Source: CAWEHU01 sp963808965 (GTDB lineage: Bacteria; Pseudomonadota; Alphaproteobacteria; Acetobacterales; Acetobacteraceae). Taken from it: a DNA stretch of 64,000 bases. The notes beneath the pieces are model-generated. The model ran no database searches. It was not told the DNA's origin and saw only the letters and a program-made list of their open reading frames with translations. Made by a program: the position numbers and the translations under genes. How positions within the stretch are numbered: position 1 is the first letter of the stretch; the number at the start of each line of letters is the position of its first letter. Shown in pieces: positions 63,401 to 64,000 of the stretch. The DNA lies in NCBI GenBank assembly GCA_963808965.1, contig CAWEHU010000028.1:96442-160441 (forward strand), written 5' to 3'.

Positions 63401-63918
63401 CCGTTCACCGCCGCCTTGATCTGCAACGTGTCCTGACAGGTCTCGATCAGGATCGCGTCGACGCCCCCCGCGATGAGGCCACCGCACTGCTCGGCGAGCG
63501 CCGCTTCCAGCGGGTCGTAGGCGATGTTGCCGAGGCTCGGCAATTTGGTGCCCGGCCCGACGCTGCCCACCACCCAGCGATGCCGGCCATCCGCGAAACT
63601 GTCGGCGGCTTCGCGCGCGAGTTCGCCGGCGATGCGGTTGATCTCGAAGGCGCGGTCCTGCAAATCGAACTCGCCGAGTGTCACCGGGGAGCCGCCGAAA
63701 CTATTGGTTTCCACCATGTCGGCGCCGGCCGCGTAATAGCCTCGATGGATGTCGCGCACGAGGTCGGGTCGCGAGAGATTCAGCACCTCGGTGCAGTTCT
63801 CTCGTCCCCAGAAATCCTTCTCGATATCGAGCGTCAGCGCCTGGACGCGGCTGCCCATCCCCCCGTCGCAGAGCAGAACTTGGTCGCGAAGGGCGTCGAG
63901 TAGATGCGGGCGGGGCAT
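60434..63918 (-). CDS. metH: Cobalamin-dependent methionine synthase MetH (one apparent frameshift)
   Basis: About 1161 residues. Homocysteine domain with the zinc Cys residues (GLNCATGP, IGGCCGT), the methyltetrahydrofolate domain (SYFSIGERCNANGSKKWREH, INSINFEDGE), the cobalamin domain with the cap and DVHDIGKN (DxHxxG), SGLLVKST, and the reactivation domain (RYSFGYPACPKLEDQEPLLR). The frame changes near 62815 between EKHDWDGCV and REQIAEGSNSLDICTAFVGR; both sides are fully conserved. Start at ATG 63918. It regenerates methionine in the cytosol; metF and any cobalamin riboswitch would lie outside the window. Confidence 0.93.
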
Positions 63919-64000
63919 TGGGCCTCTTTCGGTGTCGAATTCCGAGCAGAGGCAAGGCAAGAAGAAGGAAGAGCCGCTGACCTGCGCGGTGTCCGTGCGC

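Noticed and set aside
1..64000. CRISPR array, rRNA, tRNA or integron
   Set aside because: No regularly spaced direct repeats, no rRNA signature and no convincing tRNA were found on reading; a covariance-model scan was not possible.

Overview
The window is high-GC and densely coded. Gene content points to an alphaproteobacterium of the Rhodospirillales sensu lato (Acetobacteraceae/Azospirillaceae-like). The pointers are FliX, DUF6468, MotE-like and CheZ flagellar genes, UPF0262, DUF983, a one-cysteine DksA, hopanoid C-3 methylase HpnR, and a GAAC-N7-GAAC SOS box before recA. The order-level call is an inference from gene families, not from a marker search.

Layout. 1-0.96 kb: end of a metallophosphoesterase and a Tat-exported cupredoxin. 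1.3-4.9 kb: a bacterial NHEJ unit, ku overlapping ligD. 4.9-6.9 kb: an S24/CI-like repressor, two small genes and a leader with promoter, terminator and RBS-masking hairpin, which looks like a domesticated phage scrap. 7-17 kb: housekeeping genes (pyrD, HAD phosphatase, yqgE, peroxiredoxin, rhodanese, DUF2272 lipoprotein, solA-like oxidase, mtnA, UPF0262, DUF983) and a GNAT/methyltransferase pair. 17.5-20.2 kb: prpD-prpC of the methylcitrate cycle. 20.8-21.4 kb: a Thr/Arg-rich histone H1-like protein. 21.5-25.6 kb: a tightly coupled five-gene operon (RibD-like reductase, zinc-less MDR dehydrogenase, PTPS-like protein, GT4 glycosyltransferase, methyltransferase), the best candidate here for an undescribed biosynthetic system.

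25.6-53.4 kb is mostly a flagellar/chemotaxis region in several blocks: flgI-flgJ-flgN-like facing fliX-dksA; flgF-flgG-flgA-flgH; fliL-fliM-DUF6468-motE-like-cheY-cheZ-large repeat protein; fliO-fliP; flgB-flgC-fliE-fliQ-fliR-flhB followed by a short CckA-like kinase. Two near-perfect sigma-54 promoters drive the flgF and flgI operons. This region is interrupted by an orphan sugar-binding protein, a second GNAT/methyltransferase pair with a polysaccharide deacetylase (30-33.5 kb), speD-speE-hpnR (43.9-46.8 kb), and a palindrome-flanked GIY-YIG gene split by an IS (46.8-48.6 kb). 54.6-64 kb holds recA with its SOS box, a cytidine deaminase-like gene, a badly broken SNF2 helicase, a poorly readable stretch and metH.

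A large number of genes, including essential or highly conserved ones (recA, metH, fliM, fliP), carry exactly one or a few indels between otherwise perfect halves. This is more likely draft-sequence error than real gene loss. Coordinates of such genes are given over the whole reconstructed gene, and each shift position is stated.
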